From Bryobacteraceae bacterium (GTDB lineage: Bacteria; Acidobacteriota; Terriglobia; Bryobacterales; Bryobacteraceae): a DNA stretch of 15,206 bases. The position numbers and the translations under genes are program-made. The notes beneath the pieces are model-generated. The model worked only from the letters and a program-made list of their open reading frames with translations. It was not told where the DNA came from and did not search any database. The stretch is from positions 1 through 15,206 of the forward strand of contig JASHQT010000599.1 in the NCBI GenBank assembly GCA_030039005.1, given 5' to 3'. Below, in pieces: positions 8,243 to 15,206 of the stretch (position 1 is its first letter; each line of letters begins with the position of its first letter).

Positions 8243-8452
8243 GCGCCGGCCGCAGACTGAGATGACGCCTTCCGACACTCGAACTGGCATCAGAGGCCGT
8301 GCCTCCAAGGTCGCAGAGGCCCGGCATGTGCGCTCGGCGGCGATCCCTGCAACAGTTGATTAGTAAGCTAAACGCGATGCTCGAAATTCAATGAAGCGGT
8401 TGTTTCGCGATCGCCCGCGCGCTGGTGCGCTGGACACGGCTGAGACGCGCGG
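8243..8452. other. Convergent spacer without a supported gene
   Basis: These 210 bases lie between the 3' ends of the oligopeptidase and the aminotransferase genes. A small hairpin GAGGC-CGT-GCCTC occurs at 8293-8305 but has no T-run, so it is not a convincing intrinsic terminator. Very short open frames exist (for example 8262-8363 and 8391-8456) but none shows a ribosome site or recognisable product. Confidence 0.6.
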
Positions 8453-9667
8453 TTAGCGCATTTGCCCGGCGGTTTCGAGCGCGTGCTCGGCGGTTCCTTG
8501 CGCGGCCTGGGTCAAATATGCCAGCGCGGCGGCGACGCCTCCTGCTTTGTGGGGGACGCCGGCGAGCGCCAGGCCCATTTCAACGCCGGAGAGCGTGCCA
8601 GCCAGCATCAGGTCGTTGAAATCGCCCAGGTGCCCGATGCGGAAGGCCTTGCCGGCCAGTTTGCCAAGCCCACTGCCGAGCGACATGTTGAAGTTTTCGA
8701 GGACCACTTTGCGGTACTCGTCGGCGTTGTGGCCCGATGGCGTGTACACGGCGGTGACGGAACTCGAGTAGCGCTCGGGATCGGCGCAAACGATTTCCAA
8801 ACCCCAGGCGCGCACGGCACGGCGTGTGGCTTCGCCGTGCCGGCTGTGGCGCGCAAAGACATTCTCGAGGCCTTCTTCGTGGAGCATGTTGAGCGACTCA
8901 CGCAGGCCGTACAGCAGATTTGTCGCGGGCGTGTAGGGGAAGAATCCGCTCTTGTTCTGGCCTTGCATGGCGTCCCAGCTCCAATAGGACTTGGGCAGCC
9001 GCGCGGATTTCGCGGCGGCGAACGCTTTGTCGCTGACGGCATTGAAGCCCAGGCCGGGCGGCAGCATCAGGCCCTTTTGCGAGCCGGCAACGGCGACATC
9101 GACCTCCCATTCATCCTGGCGGAAATCCATGGAAGCGAGCGAAGAAATGGTGTCCACCAGCAACAGCGCGGGATGGTTGGCGCGATTCATGACTTTTCGC
9201 ACCGTGGGGATGGAATTGGTGACGGCGCTGGAGGTTTCGTTGTGCACGACGCAGACGGCCTTGATGGCGTGGTTGCGGTCCTCGCTGAGAATAGACTCCA
9301 GGCCGCGCTCGTCGACGCCGTGACGCCAGTCGCTCGCGACGAAATTCACGTCCAAGCCGAGATCGACGGCCATATTCTTCCACAGCGTGGCGAACTGGCC
9401 GGTTTCAAACATGACCACCTTGTCGCCGGGCGAAAGGGTGTTGACGAGGCAGGCTTCCCACGCGCCGGTTCCGGACGAGGGGAAGATCATGACTTTCCCT
9501 TTGGTCTGAAAGACGGGTTTCATATCTTCGAGAAGCCCGAGCGCGAGGCGCCCGAACTCGGGCCCGCGATGATCGATGGTCGGCCGCGCGATGGCGCGCA
9601 GGATGCGGTCCGGAACGTTACTGGGTCCCGGGACTTGCAGGAAATGACGTCCACTGGTGTTTGACAT
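8453..9667 (-). CDS. PLP-dependent serine/alanine-glyoxylate aminotransferase family
   Basis: A class V aminotransferase of 404 residues, full length for the family. The N-terminus (QVPGPSNVPDRILRAI, 11-26; DHRGPEF, 32-38) is typical of serine-glyoxylate (SgaA) and aspartate-glyoxylate (BhcA) aminotransferases. SSGTGAWEA (64-72) binds the cofactor phosphate, Asp172 in LLVDTISS contacts the pyridine nitrogen, and Lys198 in AGSQKGLMLPPG is the Schiff-base lysine. It should transfer an amino group to glyoxylate, giving glycine; the donor cannot be read from the sequence. No beta-hydroxyaspartate-cycle genes are nearby, so BhcA is less likely. The ATG lies ten bases after the methyltransferase stop, with a weak AAGAG before it, so the two are probably co-transcribed. 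Confidence 0.92.
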   Translation of the reverse strand: MSNTSGRHFLQVPGPSNVPDRILRAIARPTIDHRGPEFGRLALGLLEDMKPVFQTKGKVMIFPSSGTGAWEACLVNTLSPGDKVVMFETGQFATLWKNMAVDLGLDVNFVASDWRHGVDERGLESILSEDRNHAIKAVCVVHNETSSAVTNSIPTVRKVMNRANHPALLLVDTISSLASMDFRQDEWEVDVAVAGSQKGLMLPPGLGFNAVSDKAFAAAKSARLPKSYWSWDAMQGQNKSGFFPYTPATNLLYGLRESLNMLHEEGLENVFARHSRHGEATRRAVRAWGLEIVCADPERYSSSVTAVYTPSGHNADEYRKVVLENFNMSLGSGLGKLAGKAFRIGHLGDFNDLMLAGTLSGVEMGLALAGVPHKAGGVAAALAYLTQAAQGTAEHALETAGQMR

Positions 9668-9677
9668 GGTGACTCTT

Positions 9678-10805
9678 TTAGGATACTTCCAATTCCACGA
9701 TCGGGGCGGGATTGCCTACGTCTTTGAACCACATGACCTGCTCCCAGACCAGATCCAGCTCGAGTTGATAGAGTCCCTTCGCGCGCGGAATCTGAATCGG
9801 GAGCTGGATGGTAACCTTGCCGCCGGGTTGGAGTGCGGCGGGCAAATAGGAACGATCGTTGTCATGCTGGAGCAGCTTCGCGTCCGCCGATAGCAGATGA
9901 TAGGAGAGTCCGAAGACACGCTCGCCCGAGGGGAAAGCTTCTTTCGAGACGTTGGAGACTTCGACCGGCAAGGTGATGGAGGAGCCGGGACGCGCCTCCA
10001 AGCGGCGCTTGGCGGTGGAAAGAACGGCGCGAGCGCCTGAGGCTCCCATAGCTTCGAGACAATCCGGCGTGGAAGCGTACAAATCGAAATAAGAGCGGAA
10101 AATATCGGTGAACAACACCGCGGGCGAGGACCACATTTCCACGATCTTGTGAGGAATGGCCGGAAACGTTTTCCAAAATGCGGCGTTGAGATCGAACGGG
10201 GCGGGTTGCTTCTGGAACAGCACTTTGTTGTAGGCCAGGGCGACGGGCGTCAGCACGCCGGGCTTGCGGACCAGGAGCTCGACGGCGCCTTCACAGACGC
10301 CGGGAAATTCGGGGTTGAAATAGTCGTCGAGGGCGACCAGGCCGCCGGGCACGAGTAGTGAGGCAGCTAGCTCGAGGTCGTGAAAAGTTTCGGCGCGCGA
10401 ATGGCCGCCGTCCACATGGCAGAAGGAGAAATCGCCTGCAAAGCTGGAGCGAGCGAGCGAACCGGAAGCGCCAGTGATGGGAATGATGAAGTCGATGTTC
10501 TCGAAAAACTCGCGCATATTACGCTCGAAAATCGCGCGATTGCCGGCTCCCGAGCCGGATACATTTTGCGACTGGAGGTTTTCAAACAGGTCGACCGCAT
10601 AGAGCTTCGCGTCCGCCGGCCGCAGCGCGGCGATAGCGATGGTGGAGAGGCCGTGATGCACACCAATCTCCAGCACGTTCGCGGCGAACCCGTGCTCGGC
10701 CAGGAGCTGGTGATAAGCCATGAACATAAGCGCCGCATCATAAGAGAACCATCCCTCGATGCGATGGAAAGCCGCAAGATAGCGCTGTAGGAAGCTGGGC
10801 TGCAA
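9678..10805 (-). CDS. Class I SAM methyltransferase fused to a C-terminal beta-sandwich domain
   Basis: A protein of 375 residues with two parts. Residues about 40-200 form a Rossmann methyltransferase of the Methyltransf_24 kind: motif I VLEIGVHHGLS (44-54), acidic strand end VDLF (71-74), VDGGHS (131-136), and VPGGLVALDDYF (152-163). Residues about 265-375 look like an immunoglobulin-like beta-sandwich, with PGSSITLPVEVSN, LQPGGKVTIQLPIQIP and GLYQLELDLVWEQVMWF. Similar tails occur, as I recall, in enzymes and transporters of surface glycans, which suggests but does not prove a carbohydrate-linked substrate. The start is TTG; an in-frame TAA lies 24 bases upstream and no other start codon is available between them. 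There is no Shine-Dalgarno sequence, but TACAAT lies six bases upstream. It sits 21 bases after the ADOP permease gene. Confidence 0.85.
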   Translation of the reverse strand: MQPSFLQRYLAAFHRIEGWFSYDAALMFMAYHQLLAEHGFAANVLEIGVHHGLSTIAIAALRPADAKLYAVDLFENLQSQNVSGSGAGNRAIFERNMREFFENIDFIIPITGASGSLARSSFAGDFSFCHVDGGHSRAETFHDLELAASLLVPGGLVALDDYFNPEFPGVCEGAVELLVRKPGVLTPVALAYNKVLFQKQPAPFDLNAAFWKTFPAIPHKIVEMWSSPAVLFTDIFRSYFDLYASTPDCLEAMGASGARAVLSTAKRRLEARPGSSITLPVEVSNVSKEAFPSGERVFGLSYHLLSADAKLLQHDNDRSYLPAALQPGGKVTIQLPIQIPRAKGLYQLELDLVWEQVMWFKDVGNPAPIVELEVS

Positions 10806-10811
10806 TCCGCT

Positions 10812-10817
10812 ATTGTA
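10812..10817 (-). promoter_or_regulatory. -10-like element (TACAAT) for the methyltransferase, leaderless geometry
   Basis: On the minus strand TACAAT (five of six consensus positions) ends six bases before the TTG start, in the 21-bp gap after the permease gene. The -35 at 17 bp is weak (TTCGTG). The geometry is the same as at the PadR promoter, where the -10 is also TACAAT with six bases to the start. Confidence 0.4.
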
Positions 10818-10826
10818 GCCGACGCT

Positions 10827-13427
10827 TTATTCGGCACGAATCGCTGCAATGGGATCCACCAGCACGGCGCGAATTGCGGGCGCAAGGCTTCCGGCGAGGG
10901 TCATCGCGATCACGACAGCGACAGTTGCGAGGAACGTGCGGGGATCGTCCGGCTGGACGCCCGCGAGCAGCGATTGCATGGTGCGGGCCGCGGCATAAGC
11001 GGCGGCGGTTCCGAGCGCGATGCCGGCCAGCGAGAGCGCCACGCCCTCGCTCATGATCATGCGCAGAATGTCTGCGGGGCGGGCGCCGACGGCGATGCGC
11101 ACACCAATTTCCTGCTTGCGATGCGACACCGCGAACGAAAGCAAGCCGTGGATGCCGATACCCGCAAGCAGGAGGGCCACCAGCGCGAAGGTGCCGAGCA
11201 GGCGCACTTGGACGGCGCGCGGGGCGGAATCATCGGCGACCACTTGGGAGAGCATCTGCACGCTTGAAATCGGCTGCTCGGGGTCGGCGTCCTGGATGAT
11301 GCGGCGGATGGCGGGCATCAGCGCCATAGGATCGCCGGAAGCGCGTATGGCGAGGTCCTTCGGCGCGTACCAGGTCCAGCCGCTGTCCGGGTCCTGCTGG
11401 TAAGGCATGTAAATTTGGGGTTCGGCTTCGCGCTCCAGCCCGCGGCCCTTCACGTCTCCCACCACGCCCACAATAGTTCGATCGTAGGCGGCGAAGTGGA
11501 TGCGCCGGCCGAGGGGACTTTGGTGCGGCCAATACTTCTTGACGAAAGATTGGCTGACGACGCAGACCCAGGGGCGATCGAAACGATCCGAATCGCTGAC
11601 GTCCCGGCCATCGAGCAGCGGAATGCTCAAGGTTTCGAAAAAGCCGGGCGTAACGAAGCGGATATAGGCGTTGCGGAATTCGGAAGGAGCGAAGGGATGG
11701 CCCTCCACGGTGTAAGGCAACACGCCGCCGCGCAGCGCCATGGGAAGGAAGCTCACGTACCCTGCTCTTTCCACTCCGGGCAGGGCGCGAATTCGCGGCA
11801 GCACCTGGTTGTAAAATTCGGTGCGCCGCGCCGTCTTCTCATATTTGGGCATCGGCAGCGAGGTACGCAGCGTGAGCACACCGGCGGTGCGGAATCCAGG
11901 ATCGATGGATTCGACGCGCCACAGGGCGCGGATCAGCAGGCCGGCCGAGATCAACAAGACTACCGACGCAGTGACCTCGCCTACGACGAGCGCGGCGCGC
12001 AATCGTTCGCGACGGCCGCCGACGCCTCCGCGTGAACCCTCCTGTAAGCCGCCCACCGCGGCGCCCGTGGAAGCCCTGAGGGCGGGAAAGACGCCAAAGC
12101 CAATTCCGGTGATACACGTGAGGAGCGCGGCCCATCCCAGCAGGCGAAAATCGAAAGCCGGTTCGGCGGAAATGGGCAGCGAATTGGGAACCAGAAGCGC
12201 GAGCAGTGGAGCCACACTAACGGCGATCAGGAGTCCGAGCGCGCCTCCCGCGAGAGCCAGGATAAAACTTTCGGTGAGGAGCTGGCGCACCAGGCGCTCG
12301 CGCCCAGCTCCCATGGCGGTGCGCACGGCCAGTTCTTTCCGGCGCACCAGGGCACGCGCCAGCAACAGATTGGCCAGGTTGGTGCAGGCGATCAGCAGGA
12401 CGCACAGCGAGGCGCCTAGAAGCGCCTTCAGCAGCATGCGCGAGCGGTCCGACATCTCGGAACGGTCGCGTAATCCAGCCACCAGGACTTTTACGCCGGC
12501 GTTCTCTTTCGGATGCTGGCGCTGCAATCGTGCGCCAATCAGCCGCATCTCGGCCTGTGCCTGCGTCCTTGAAACGCCGCGGCGAAGCTTGGCGAGCACG
12601 AACAGATAATTGTTGGAGCGGTCCACAAAATCGATCGGCGCGAATCGGATCGCGGCCCAAAACTGCGCCTCGCGGCTGGGGAAAAAGAAGTGCGGCGGCA
12701 TGACGCCGATGACGGTGTGAGGCCGGTCGTCCAGCAGCAAGCGGCGGCCGAGCACGGACGGATCGCCGCCGAATTGGGACTTCCACAGTTCGTAGCTCAG
12801 TAACACAGTCGCCGGCGCGGTCTCACGTTCGTCGTCGCGGGAGAAGACGCGTCCCAAAATCGGCTGGACACCGAGCATCGGCAATATGCCGGAGGTCACG
12901 CCGGTCCCGGTGACGTGCCGAGGCTCCCCGGAGTTCGAGAGGTTGGGTTCGAAGGATGCATAGGCGCCCATCGATTCGAAGGATTTGCTGAGGCCCTTCC
13001 AGTCGCGGTAGTTGGCCGGCGAGGGTTCGAGCGATGAGTAGCCTTGAGGCGATTCGTCTTCCCACAACTTCACCAGCCGGTCTGCATCGGCGAAAGGCAA
13101 CGGCCGGAGCAAGACATGATCGGTGACGGAAAATGCCGAGGTGCTCGCGCCGATGCCGAGCGCCGCCACTACGATGGTGGTCAGGGTAAATCCGGGCGAG
13201 CTGCTGAGCGAACGCGCGGAATAGCGCAGATCCTGCGCGAGGATGTCGAGATGCACGCCAAGTGCGTTGGTGAGAACATCGAAAACAGTTTCGAGCCAAA
13301 GCGCGATGAGGGCGAGCGGGCCGGCCGCGTCGAACGAGCGCTGGCGGAAGACCTCGCACATTTCGGCTGCGTACTCGTTGCGGAAGGACGCGGGATAGAG
13401 GTGCAGCAGCGCCTGGTAAAACCGCAT
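10827..13427 (-). CDS. ADOP family duplicated FtsX/MacB-type ABC permease
   Basis: A membrane protein of 866 residues with the layout of the 'acidobacterial duplicated orphan permease' family. Residues 1-60 hold the family N-terminus (LYPASFRNEYAAEMCEVFRQR, 10-30, shown here in part of its motif). Two copies of a MacB-like periplasmic domain plus FtsX domain follow: FtsX 1 at about 335-455 and FtsX 2 at about 742-862. Eight membrane segments are likely, near 80-102, 335-358, 385-412, 430-450, 478-500, 742-765, 790-815 and 832-852. No ATPase gene is adjacent, as usual for this family, so its energy source and cargo are unknown. An earlier in-frame start at 13469 exists, but ATG 13427 is preferred: it has GGAGG about ten bases upstream and the family's typical N-terminus. 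It lies four bases after the padR stop. Confidence 0.92.
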   Translation of the reverse strand: MRFYQALLHLYPASFRNEYAAEMCEVFRQRSFDAAGPLALIALWLETVFDVLTNALGVHLDILAQDLRYSARSLSSSPGFTLTTIVVAALGIGASTSAFSVTDHVLLRPLPFADADRLVKLWEDESPQGYSSLEPSPANYRDWKGLSKSFESMGAYASFEPNLSNSGEPRHVTGTGVTSGILPMLGVQPILGRVFSRDDERETAPATVLLSYELWKSQFGGDPSVLGRRLLLDDRPHTVIGVMPPHFFFPSREAQFWAAIRFAPIDFVDRSNNYLFVLAKLRRGVSRTQAQAEMRLIGARLQRQHPKENAGVKVLVAGLRDRSEMSDRSRMLLKALLGASLCVLLIACTNLANLLLARALVRRKELAVRTAMGAGRERLVRQLLTESFILALAGGALGLLIAVSVAPLLALLVPNSLPISAEPAFDFRLLGWAALLTCITGIGFGVFPALRASTGAAVGGLQEGSRGGVGGRRERLRAALVVGEVTASVVLLISAGLLIRALWRVESIDPGFRTAGVLTLRTSLPMPKYEKTARRTEFYNQVLPRIRALPGVERAGYVSFLPMALRGGVLPYTVEGHPFAPSEFRNAYIRFVTPGFFETLSIPLLDGRDVSDSDRFDRPWVCVVSQSFVKKYWPHQSPLGRRIHFAAYDRTIVGVVGDVKGRGLEREAEPQIYMPYQQDPDSGWTWYAPKDLAIRASGDPMALMPAIRRIIQDADPEQPISSVQMLSQVVADDSAPRAVQVRLLGTFALVALLLAGIGIHGLLSFAVSHRKQEIGVRIAVGARPADILRMIMSEGVALSLAGIALGTAAAYAAARTMQSLLAGVQPDDPRTFLATVAVVIAMTLAGSLAPAIRAVLVDPIAAIRAE

Positions 13428-13431
13428 AGCG

Positions 13432-13788
13432 TCAAGCCCTCCGCGGCGCGAGGCCGGTAGCGCGCGCAAACTCCACCAGCTTGGATAGCCGCCGGGCTTC
13501 GGCGCGGGCCACGGCGCGGCCGAAATCGGTGAGCCGGTAATAACGGCGGCGTTCGTCGTCGAGCTCGCGGGCCGGGCGATCGCGCGTTTCGACCAGCAGC
13601 CCCTGGTCCAGCATGCGCTGGATGGAGCGGTACAGCGTGCCGGCGCTCAGCTTCAACTCGCCATTGGTGCGCGCGGCGACATCCTGAATGATGCCGTAGC
13701 CGTGGCGGTCGCCATCGGCGAGCGCAATGAGAATGTGGAACGTCGCGGGAGGAAGCGGGAGGAGCGAATCGGGCTTCGGATCGGGCAT
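13432..13788 (-). CDS. PadR family transcriptional regulator
   Basis: A DNA-binding protein of 118 residues made of a winged helix-turn-helix of the PadR N-terminal type with a short helical end for dimerisation. Typical blocks are FHILIALADGDRHGYGI (17-33), GTLYRSIQRMLDQGLL (50-65) and RRYYRLTDFGR (80-90). PadR proteins usually repress their own promoter and a neighbouring transport gene, and here the ADOP permease starts four bases downstream. The ATG has no Shine-Dalgarno sequence; instead a near-consensus promoter ends six bases upstream, predicting a leaderless transcript. An inverted repeat brackets that promoter and could be the protein's own operator. The effector ligand is unknown. 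Confidence 0.94.
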   Translation of the reverse strand: MPDPKPDSLLPLPPATFHILIALADGDRHGYGIIQDVAARTNGELKLSAGTLYRSIQRMLDQGLLVETRDRPARELDDERRRYYRLTDFGRAVARAEARRLSKLVEFARATGLAPRRA

Positions 13789-13792
13789 AGAT

Positions 13793-13825
13793 CCATTGTA
13801 TCCGCTGTGGCTATATTGTCAATGG
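13793..13825. repeat. Inverted repeat CCATTG/CAATGG bracketing the padR promoter
   Basis: Perfect six-base arms CCATTG (13793-13798) and CAATGG (13820-13825) are separated by 21 bases. The left arm overlaps the -10 and the right arm overlaps the -35 of the padR promoter. This is a good position for a repressor site and is a candidate PadR operator. Short arms like these can also arise by chance. Confidence 0.4.
13795..13822 (-). promoter_or_regulatory. padR-ADOP operon promoter
   Basis: On the minus strand a perfect TTGACA (13822-13817) is followed by a 16-bp spacer and TACAAT (13800-13795), a strong sigma-70 match. The -10 ends six bases (GGATCT) before the padR ATG, so transcription should begin at or beside the first codon. 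Confidence 0.75.
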
Positions 13826-13830
13826 CTATA
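13808..13830. repeat. Two direct copies of TGGCTATA, 15 bp apart
   Basis: TGGCTATA occurs at 13808-13815 and again at 13823-13830, between and across the elements of the divergent padR and C45-hydrolase promoters. It may be part of a regulator site or only reflect two overlapping AT-rich promoter segments. Confidence 0.3.
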
Positions 13831-13847
13831 ATGAGAGCGGGTATACT
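13827..13847 (+). promoter_or_regulatory. Candidate -10 elements for the C45 hydrolase gene
   Basis: On the plus strand there are a perfect TATAAT at 13827-13832 and a TATACT at 13842-13847. Neither has a good -35 at 16-18 bp; TTGTCA at 13816-13821 is 20 bp from the second. Both lie close to the padR promoter, so the two directions probably compete or are jointly regulated. Confidence 0.4.
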
Positions 13848-13890
13848 TTGCGAAAACTTGGGACGGTTGGGAAACTGGGATCACGGAGTT

Positions 13891-15033
13891 ATGGCGGAAC
13901 TGACGGTTCTGGAATTGTCCGCGTACCCGCGCGAGCGCGGGCGAATGCACGGTCGTAAGATGCGCGGCGCGATCCTGGCGAACTGCGAAACGTACCTGGA
14001 GCGGTTCGAGGCGGGCGGTGCGAAGCCGGCTACGGTGCTGGAGCAGAGTGACGCATGGGCGGAGTTCATCGCGCGCGACACGCCAGAATACGCCGAGGAG
14101 ATGCGGGGAATCGCGGAGGGCGCGGAGCTCTCGCTGACGGAAATCGCGCTGCTGAACGCGCGCTATGAGCTAGCGTATTGCGTGTTCGGGGCGGAGGCGC
14201 AGTCGCTCAATGCGGGCGCGGCCGTCGAGCAGGAAGGCTGCACGGCGTTCGGGCTGCTTCCCGAGATGACCGCGAGCGGACACACGCTCATCGGGCAGAA
14301 TTGGGATTGGCTCGAAAAACTGCAAGGCCGGGTGTTCCTGATGCGCGTGCGGCGAAGTTCGGAGCCGGAAGCGGGCAAGCCGGATTTCGTGGGATTTACC
14401 GAGGCGGGGATCGCCGGATGCAAGATCGGAGTGAATGCGGCGGGGATCGGGCTGTGCGTGAACGGGCTGGTGACGGCGCGCGACGGCGCCAACGGTTTCC
14501 GGCGTCCGTTCCACGTGCGCTGCCGTGAGATTCTGGACGCGTGGACGTTTGATAAGGCTCTGCTGCCAGTGGTGCAGACGGATCGCTGCTGCTCCACCAA
14601 TTTTTTGATCGGGCATGCCGAGGGCGAGATCATCGATATCGAAGCGACACCGGACTATTGCTCGTACCTGTATCCGCAAGACGGGGTGGTGACGCACGCG
14701 AACCACCTGGTGTGCGAGAAGCGCATCGCGTCCCAGTTCGAACGCATCGCACCGCATTCGCTATATCGCGCCAATCGGCTGGACCGGATGCTGAGGCGAA
14801 GCGGCGGGGAGGCTGGAATCGAAAGCATCCACGGCATGCTGTCGGATCACTTCAGCACTCCAGCGTCGATCTGCCGGCACGCGGACACGACCCTGCCGGA
14901 AGCGAAACGCGTGATCACAGTGGCCGCGGCGACGATCGATCTGAATGCGCGGACACTTTTCATCACGGATGGCCCGCCGTGCCAGGCGCAATTTCAAAGC
15001 GTGCCTTTGTATGCGGCGGTGGCCAGCGTGTAG
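13891..15033 (+). CDS. Peptidase C45 / penicillin acyltransferase-like Ntn hydrolase
   Basis: A protein of 380 residues of the acyl-CoA:6-aminopenicillanate acyltransferase (AAT) family, whose members self-cleave to expose an N-terminal Cys nucleophile and act on amide bonds. The cleavage site is EGCTAF, with Gly116-Cys117; cleavage would give chains of about 116 and 264 residues. Further family blocks are HTLIGQNWDW (131-140), GCKIGVNAAGIGLCVNGL (176-193), CSTNFLIGHAEGE (234-246), THANHLV (268-274) and STPASICRH (322-330). No signal peptide is apparent from this start. Bacterial members have varied or unknown substrates, so beta-lactam chemistry should not be assumed. The start is judged from the family N-terminus; GGAG lies only two bases upstream, and in-frame starts at 13822-13858 would add up to about 23 residues. 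It is divergent from padR. Confidence 0.88.
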   Translation: MAELTVLELSAYPRERGRMHGRKMRGAILANCETYLERFEAGGAKPATVLEQSDAWAEFIARDTPEYAEEMRGIAEGAELSLTEIALLNARYELAYCVFGAEAQSLNAGAAVEQEGCTAFGLLPEMTASGHTLIGQNWDWLEKLQGRVFLMRVRRSSEPEAGKPDFVGFTEAGIAGCKIGVNAAGIGLCVNGLVTARDGANGFRRPFHVRCREILDAWTFDKALLPVVQTDRCCSTNFLIGHAEGEIIDIEATPDYCSYLYPQDGVVTHANHLVCEKRIASQFERIAPHSLYRANRLDRMLRRSGGEAGIESIHGMLSDHFSTPASICRHADTTLPEAKRVITVAAATIDLNARTLFITDGPPCQAQFQSVPLYAAVASV

Positions 15034-15038
15034 GAAGA

Positions 15039-15206
15039 TCAGGCCTGCTGGCGCGCGGCGACCAGCGTGCTGTCCGCGGATTCGGTAGCCGCGAGCGCTT
15101 CGCGGCCCAGAATGCGGCGATGCATGCGCCCTACGATGTAGACGCAGATCGCCATGAGGGCCGGGCAGACGGCAAGGACAGCGAAAATATAGCGCACCGG
15201 AAGGCT
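15039..15206 (-). CDS. C-terminal end of a membrane protein (cut by window edge)
   Basis: The last 55 residues of a leftward gene enter the window and end in TGA at 15039-15041. The sequence begins SLPVRYIFAVLAVCPALMAI, continues through one hydrophobic transmembrane segment to VYIVGRMHRR, and ends with a polar tail rich in Ala, Arg and Gln. A final membrane helix plus a cytoplasmic tail would fit a multi-pass transporter such as an MFS protein, but 55 residues are too few to name a family. It converges on the C45 hydrolase gene with a five-base gap. Confidence 0.65.
   Translation of the reverse strand, partial: SLPVRYIFAVLAVCPALMAICVYIVGRMHRRILGREALAATESADSTLVAARQQA

Noticed and set aside
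8293..8305. Hairpin GAGGC-CGT-GCCTC as a terminator after the oligopeptidase gene
   Set aside because: The stem is only five base pairs and no T-run follows on either strand.
8391..8456. A 21-codon open frame at the end of the convergent spacer
   Set aside because: It has no ribosome site, is rich in Arg as random GC-rich sequence would be, and runs into the aminotransferase stop codon.
8462..9664. A 400-codon open frame antisense to the aminotransferase gene
   Set aside because: The minus-strand frame encodes a complete class V aminotransferase with all catalytic residues. The antisense frame has no recognisable domain and is expected from the GC-rich codon use.
8453..9667. Aspartate-glyoxylate aminotransferase (BhcA) of the beta-hydroxyaspartate cycle
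   Set aside because: The sequence could fit, but none of the partner genes (bhcB, bhcC, bhcD) is adjacent, so the broader family name is safer.
13702..13890. A 63-residue N-terminal extension of the C45 hydrolase reaching back into padR
   Set aside because: The extension overlaps the padR coding region and its promoter and resembles nothing. Family similarity begins within ten residues of the ATG at 13891.

Overview
The window looks like chromosomal DNA of an Acidobacteriota member, most likely the Solibacter/Bryobacter side of the phylum. The strongest pointer is a PadR regulator followed by a long duplicated FtsX-type permease with no ATPase (the 'ADOP' architecture characteristic of Acidobacteria). 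GC-rich sequence with long antisense open frames and frequent GTG/TTG starts fits this. No rRNA, tRNA, complete mobile element, CRISPR array or phage gene was seen. The placement is inference from gene content, not from a marker tree.

Left third (1-3357). A secreted alpha/beta hydrolase (cut by the left edge) and arginyl-tRNA synthetase (argS) read leftward. A [2Fe-2S] ferredoxin of the Isc/adrenodoxin type reads rightward from a 53-bp divergent gap shared with argS. A single-domain PilZ protein follows, behind a 171-bp spacer that contains a palindrome.

Middle (3346-8242). A tightly packed leftward operon encodes an ABC ATPase, an ABC-2 type permease and a lipoprotein of unknown function, with start/stop junctions that overlap or abut. 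It is divergent from oligopeptidase A (M3 metallopeptidase, prlC-like).

Right half (8453-15206). A leftward run holds PadR, the ADOP permease, a methyltransferase fused to a beta-sandwich domain, and a serine/alanine-glyoxylate-type aminotransferase. Divergent from PadR is a peptidase C45 (penicillin acyltransferase-like) Ntn hydrolase. The right edge cuts the C-terminal end of a membrane protein that converges on it.

The most interesting signal is in the starts rather than in any gene. Four genes have a -10-like hexamer ending only 5 or 6 bases before the start codon and no Shine-Dalgarno sequence: hydrolase (ATG), ferredoxin (GTG), methyltransferase (TTG) and PadR (ATG). Two downstream operon genes (ABC permease, ADOP permease) have good Shine-Dalgarno sequences. 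This is what leaderless transcription and translation would look like. The PadR promoter also has a perfect TTGACA and is bracketed by an inverted repeat that is a natural candidate for a PadR operator. I did not find a clear-cut new multi-gene defence or biosynthetic system.
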